NCBI GenBank assembly: GCA_028694095.1
Contig: JAQUTZ010000016.1
Span: forward strand, 1 to 9,842
Length of the DNA: 9,842 nt
From: Minisyncoccota bacterium
Lineage (GTDB): Bacteria; Patescibacteriota; Minisyncoccia; Minisyncoccales; MHMH01
Direction of reading: 5' to 3'
Of this stretch, positions 6,269 to 9,842 are shown one piece after another (the first letter of the stretch is position 1; every line of letters begins with the position of its first letter). Position numbers and translations under genes: made by a program. The notes under the pieces were generated by a model. The model had not been told where the DNA came from. It made no database searches and saw nothing but the letters and a program-made list of their open reading frames with translations.

Positions 6269-6285
6269 TTATATTAACTTGTCAA
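6256..6285 (-). promoter_or_regulatory. Promoter of the toxin-antitoxin pair
   Basis: A perfect TTGACA -35 (6280-6285) and TATTAT -10 (6256-6261), spaced 18 bp, read leftward. Transcription would begin near 6249, about 27 bases before the antitoxin ATG. The -35 lies 2 bases after the stop codon of the lamin-tail gene. Confidence 0.78.
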
Positions 6286-6287
6286 GC

Positions 6288-9200
6288 CTAGGGGCCGCAC
6301 CCGCTCGGCCAAATATCATTATCCTCGTTTTCTTCAAAGGTAATCCCGTTTAAATTTGGACAATCGCTCCCCCTCCAGATACCAATCCGATTATTCTTAA
6401 TAACTACACCTTCCGTGCTGGAGCTGAAATTGGCTTCATTTCTTAATTCCACCCCTATCCTATTATTCTCGATTAAAACATCTTTTAAAACAAGATTTAT
6501 TTCCTCCGCCGTAATTGCCCCGGCGTGCCATGATACAGTTTGGTAGAATCCCCCTCCTCTGACTACTACGTGCTCCAATATTGAATTAGTGCTGGAGGCT
6601 GAAAATTCAATATAATCCCAGTAGCCGGCAAATAGTGAGGTGCTGGTGCTGTCATTGTTGGTGTCGCCGCCGTACCCATCATCACTAAATGCCGTAAAAA
6701 TTATTTTTTCATTTTGGTTACCCTGAGCCTTTAATGTTCCATTGACGGTTATTTCACGACCTTCCTTGAATTTAATAATTACTCCCGGCTGGATGATTGC
6801 GGTACTGCTTGCGGGAATGGTTATTTGCCTGTTTTCAATAACATATGGGATATTATCTTTCTGTAGACTAATTTGGTCGGATTCCCCTATTAGTCCAAAA
6901 CCGGTTATTAATATTCCGTTGCTCTCAGTATTGTTTTCAGCCTCATTGCCGGAAAATTGACCACAAAGAGAATTGGTTTCAATCGGGGTAACATTGTCGG
7001 TAAAAATATTGTTTTTGACTAAAAAATCAATACAAGTGGCAATTCGAATTCCAACGTCATTATTTTGAAAAGTTGAATTTTCAATTATGACTTCGGAGTC
7101 GTCTCCTTCCAAATGGATTGCCGCTGTATAACCCTTGTTATAATTATCGTTCCCGTTATTTAAAAATTGAGTATTTTGGATAATAACTTCAGTATTGCTT
7201 GCCCAAAGGCCTCTGGTATCCGAATTCTTTATAACTGAATCTTTTATTTCAATTTCTGCCCCCTCGGCCTTAATTATTGCTTCAGTATCAGTGTTAAATG
7301 TACACTCTACGCTAAATCCTGGACAGGGCAACTGGCCACCCTTCTCTACTATTGTATCTTCTAATTCTCCCTTAGAACCATCTTTGAAATAAAGCCAATC
7401 CCAATATTGATTCTCGTCGTAAGCTGTAAAAGTAGTGCCGGAGCTGTTAAGCTCGCCCTCAATATTGACTCCCGAGTCCTGTTTGAATTTTAATATAGTT
7501 TCTGCTTGGATTGTCAGATTGCCTCCGCTTGAAACATCGATAAAGCCGTCAATAATATAGGGACTGCCCAGGGGAACAAGATTGAAATCGTCGTCTATAT
7601 TGAAACCGTTGACAGGGGTAGAATCCTTTGAAACGCTGTTCTGGGACCTAGGGGTACCATTAATTCTATTGCCGCCGGCATCCTTTCCCTGCCAGCCGTC
7701 CCAAGGAACACGATTATTGCTGGCCCAATTATCGGAATCCGAGCTGGAGGCCGAATTAATCCTTTCCATGGAAATGTAATTGAGCGAGGCTTCGCCAGCA
7801 AACCAGTCGTCGGCGGCATCAACCACATCCCTTAAACCGCCCCTCTCATCCCTCAACTCCAATCTTTCTCCATGATTATTCAGTCCTCCTTGTCCAAAAG
7901 AGCCAAACCAATCTGCCGGAGTGTCGCTGACCGCATTGTCGTCTGTTCTTTCAATTAAGAAATAACCGCCAGCTGAAATACTTGAAGTAGAAAGAGTGAT
8001 ATCTGGACTGCCGTCGTCCGCTACCAGCCGCCAACCAGTCAAATCAATGGTAGACGTAGTATTATTGTACAGTTCTATCCATTCATCGGTTGCAGCAGCC
8101 TCAGTCCCCATCCAGGCGATTTCATTAATAACTACCGATAAGGTGCTATTTTCCGGCTCCTCCGATTCTTCTTCCTCTTCTTCGTAATATCCGCTATTTT
8201 GATTTTGTGTCCCTATGGTCGGAATTTGCAATTCAAAGTCATTTTCGTTGTCATTTGTATCGATATAGCTTTGGCTTGAGGTTGAGTATTTTCTTCCTAA
8301 ATTTTGGCTGTCGTTGGGATTTTCCGGAAAAAGGCTTCCCTCCACAAAGGGATCTGTGCTCGATCCCCAGGCAACCGCGTCAATAATGTTTTTGTCTTCA
8401 TCTAAAAGCGCAATGCTGTTATTTGCCGCTAAATTTTGAGTAGTGGTAGCGTCGGCTGTGGTGGCGAAGTTAGACCAAATAAAATAGCCGTGCGGCTGAA
8501 TTATGCTGTTTGCCGGGAGGAGGCTTATAGAGTATTCCGTTCCGTTAGAGCTTTTCTTTTTGAGCTGGAATCCCGATATATCTTTTGATTCGCTTTCTGT
8601 GTTGTATAGCTCAATAGAATCGTGGTCTGAAGATGAAGCGTCTCTTATTTGAACTTCGGTTATCAATATTTTCGGCGAAGATTGCTGTGCGGCAATTGGC
8701 GAAGGGGAGCCGGTCGTTGCTGGGGTAGTAGCTTGCTGTTCAAAGAAACTCGAGGAAGGGGGAGAGCTGTTTTCTTTTCCCGGCGTTCCTCCGGCGATGC
8801 CGCTGTACCAATTTGCCACTTCAAATCTTTCCATAGTTATCTTTTTTGAATTATCTCCGGCTGGCCACTTTGGATCGGCCGCCACTTCGTCTTCAAGGCG
8901 GCAATCAGCGTCAAAAAGATATAGCGCTTCATTGCTGTTGCTTAAGACGCCCGTATATATTTTATCGGCTTCTGCTTTTGGAGCCGATTCGTCGTCGGTT
9001 CTTTCTAATAAATAATAGCCGTTGGCGGGAATGATGTCTTCTTCTGTGAATACGACTTTAATTTGTAAATCTTTGTCTAGCAGCTGCCAGCCTTCCAATT
9101 TAACGGGTATTCCCCAGATATTTTTAAGCTCAATCCATTCGTCGTTATGTGAGTTTTCGTTTCCCATCCAGGCGACTTCGTTAATTAAAACTCGGTATCT

Positions 9201-9842
9201 TCCCGGCAGGGGGATTGCGGTCTTTTTACAAAACCCCGGCTTCGAGACATCTTCTTCCGTTAAGGGAGGCTCCACTGAAGGAGGCTCCGATGAGGGAGGT
9301 TCGGCCTCTTTTATCTCGTCAGTAGCTGTGGTAGCGGTTGCCGTGGTTGAAGTCGCCATAGCCGTAGTGGCTGTAGTTGTAGTAGTTGCGGCTATAGTTG
9401 TTGTAGTAGCAGCAGTTATTGAAGGAGGCTCCGTTGAAGGAGGCTTAGCCTTACTCATCTCATTCTCCGTTGAGGGAGGCTTAGCCTCTATCAATTCAGA
9501 TGTGGTTTCAACGGGTTGGTCTTGGGCCTCATCTTCGTTTTTTGGGACTGTTTCGGGGAGCTTGGCAACGGGCCCGGCGCTGAAAAGATCGAGGTTGGAA
9601 ATAGCGGAGACTATAGAATTAACGCCGTTTCTTATAATGGCGGCTAAGCCTTTTATTTCTTCTATTTGTTGGGCCACCCAGGAGGGTTGGTTCTTTCTTT
9701 TTTCTTCCGCCAGTTTATATTCCTCTAATGCCACAACTAGCGTATCCGTTAACTCTTCCTTTAATTGTTTCTTATATTCATCATTTATTCCAGTTTGCGT
9801 GGCGTACGGCCCCCATTTTTGATAAAGAGCTAAAAATTGTTG
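6288..9842 (-). CDS. Large secreted protein: Pro/Thr linker, three lamin-tail domains, beta-helix; 5' end missing
   Basis: The frame stays open for 1184 codons to the right edge. A GTG at 9732-9734 is the first in-window candidate start but lacks a Shine-Dalgarno and the 36 codons before it read as plausible protein, so the true start is probably outside. Numbered from that GTG: helical region 1-50; Pro/Thr-rich linker 83-160; lamin-tail domains about 181-300, 354-480 and 531-660, each opening with an (I/V)(N/T)EV or NEIAWMG strand and a D-x-IEL strand; a Glu run 518-524; two parallel beta-helix modules about 721-960 and 962-1145. Lamin-tail domains are immunoglobulin-like folds common in secreted bacterial proteins, often beside nucleases; none is seen here. 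Surface binding or carbohydrate contact is inferred. No signal peptide or LPXTG can be judged or seen. Confidence 0.88.
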   Translation of the reverse strand, partial: QQFLALYQKWGPYATQTGINDEYKKQLKEELTDTLVVALEEYKLAEEKRKNQPSWVAQQIEEIKGLAAIIRNGVNSIVSAISNLDLFSAGPVAKLPETVPKNEDEAQDQPVETTSELIEAKPPSTENEMSKAKPPSTEPPSITAATTTTIAATTTTTATTAMATSTTATATTATDEIKEAEPPSSEPPSVEPPLTEEDVSKPGFCKKTAIPLPGRYRVLINEVAWMGNENSHNDEWIELKNIWGIPVKLEGWQLLDKDLQIKVVFTEEDIIPANGYYLLERTDDESAPKAEADKIYTGVLSNSNEALYLFDADCRLEDEVAADPKWPAGDNSKKITMERFEVANWYSGIAGGTPGKENSSPPSSSFFEQQATTPATTGSPSPIAAQQSSPKILITEVQIRDASSSDHDSIELYNTESESKDISGFQLKKKSSNGTEYSISLLPANSIIQPHGYFIWSNFATTADATTTQNLAANNSIALLDEDKNIIDAVAWGSSTDPFVEGSLFPENPNDSQNLGRKYSTSSQSYIDTNDNENDFELQIPTIGTQNQNSGYYEEEEEESEEPENSTLSVVINEIAWMGTEAAATDEWIELYNNTTSTIDLTGWRLVADDGSPDITLSTSSISAGGYFLIERTDDNAVSDTPADWFGSFGQGGLNNHGERLELRDERGGLRDVVDAADDWFAGEASLNYISMERINSASSSDSDNWASNNRVPWDGWQGKDAGGNRINGTPRSQNSVSKDSTPVNGFNIDDDFNLVPLGSPYIIDGFIDVSSGGNLTIQAETILKFKQDSGVNIEGELNSSGTTFTAYDENQYWDWLYFKDGSKGELEDTIVEKGGQLPCPGFSVECTFNTDTEAIIKAEGAEIEIKDSVIKNSDTRGLWASNTEVIIQNTQFLNNGNDNYNKGYTAAIHLEGDDSEVIIENSTFQNNDVGIRIATCIDFLVKNNIFTDNVTPIETNSLCGQFSGNEAENNTESNGILITGFGLIGESDQISLQKDNIPYVIENRQITIPASSTAIIQPGVIIKFKEGREITVNGTLKAQGNQNEKIIFTAFSDDGYGGDTNNDSTSTSLFAGYWDYIEFSASSTNSILEHVVVRGGGFYQTVSWHAGAITAEEINLVLKDVLIENNRIGVELRNEANFSSSTEGVVIKNNRIGIWRGSDCPNLNGITFEENEDNDIWPSGCGP
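6549..6851 (-). repeat. Beta-helix entry module, copy B
   Basis: Residues 962-1062. IPYVIENRQITI, IIQPGVIIKFKEG, VNGTLKAQG, IIFTAF and YWDYIEF repeat copy A with a longer loop rich in Asp/Ser. The downstream rungs end with DCPNLNG and the C-terminal WPSGCGP. Confidence 0.75.
7335..7574 (-). repeat. Beta-helix entry module, copy A
   Basis: Residues 721-800. GSPYIIDG, LTIQAETILKFKQ, GELNSSGTTFTAY and WDWLYF align strand by strand with copy B at 6549-6851. It is followed by helix rungs rich in Ile-Glu-Asn and Ser/Asn turns. Confidence 0.75.
7755..8144 (-). other. Lamin-tail domain 3
   Basis: Residues 531-660. INEIAWMGTE, DEWIELYN, GWRLV, GYFLIERTDDN and ISMERI repeat the pattern of domain 1. 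It is joined to domain 2 by a Glu-rich linker (residues 518-527). Confidence 0.82.
8295..8675 (-). other. Lamin-tail domain 2, divergent
   Basis: Residues 354-480. ILITEVQI, DSIELYN, ISGFQL, HGYFIWSN and DAVAWG mark the strands, but the NE(V/I)AWMG and ERTDD motifs shared by domains 1 and 3 are absent. Confidence 0.75.
8835..9194 (-). other. Lamin-tail domain 1
   Basis: Residues 181-300 of the large protein. INEVAWMGNE followed by DEWIELKN, then GWQLLD, GYYLLERTDDES and an ITMER end strand fit the lamin-tail fold. It closely matches domain 3 in its core strands. Confidence 0.8.
9255..9488 (-). repeat. Low-complexity Pro/Ser/Thr linker with short degenerate repeats
   Basis: This stretch encodes repeated PPSTE / PPSSE / PPSVE units on both sides of a run of about 35 residues that is almost only Thr and Ala. 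At the DNA level (plus strand) gaaggaggctcc and gagggaggctta recur, with gta/gtt/gct triplets between. It is probably a flexible, possibly glycosylated stalk, and could vary in length between strains. Confidence 0.8.

Noticed and set aside
9732..9734. GTG as the start of the large minus-strand gene.
   Set aside because: No Shine-Dalgarno precedes it and the frame stays open to the window edge with protein-like sequence; the gene is treated as 5'-truncated.
9022..9822. 266-codon plus-strand frame.
   Set aside because: It is the complement of the lamin-tail gene linker; its Val/Ala and Gly/Ser runs mirror the Thr/Ala and Pro/Ser codons on the real strand.

Overview
The window looks like chromosomal DNA from an uncultured bacterium, possibly of the Candidate Phyla Radiation (Patescibacteria/Parcubacteria type). 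This rests on tightly packed genes, few Shine-Dalgarno sequences, a ClpB-type chaperone beside HtrA-type proteins, and a very large secreted protein with lamin-tail domains and low-complexity Thr/Pro linkers. It is inference: no rRNA or marker gene is present. UGA acts as a normal stop as far as can be seen (no in-frame UGA is needed to keep any gene open).

Plus strand, 1-5295. The window opens with the last 65 codons of an IscU/NifU-type Fe-S scaffold protein. Four bases later comes a membrane-anchored HtrA/DegP-type serine protease with an intact His-Asp-Ser triad and one PDZ domain. A 307-base non-coding gap follows (1515-1821). It holds a compact three-way-junction fold, a terminator-like hairpin, two neighbouring hairpins with nearly identical loops, and an extended -10 promoter that abuts the first ATG of a full-length ClpB-type disaggregase. 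That ClpB has a full-length ClpB middle domain but carries a Leu-Gly-Phe tripeptide exactly where ClpC/ClpA bind the ClpP peptidase. Three bases after clpB is a membrane-anchored HtrA-like protein in which all three catalytic residues are replaced (a pseudoprotease). A strong terminator, which reads in both directions, closes the unit. Together this is a protein quality-control block: an active envelope protease, a cytosolic unfoldase and an inactive protease homologue.

Minus strand, 9842-5349. The first gene, read from the right edge, is a protein of at least 1184 codons whose start lies outside the window: a disordered Pro/Thr linker, three lamin-tail domains, then two tandem beta-helix modules. 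Directly after it is a complete type II toxin-antitoxin pair (Phd/YefM antitoxin, RelE/ParE toxin) with its own TTGACA promoter overlapped by paired TGTACA-like operators 12 bp apart. Last is a 72-residue Cys-containing protein with its own promoter, a textbook Shine-Dalgarno and a TTG start, ending at the shared terminator.

No IS element, CRISPR array, tRNA or rRNA was seen.
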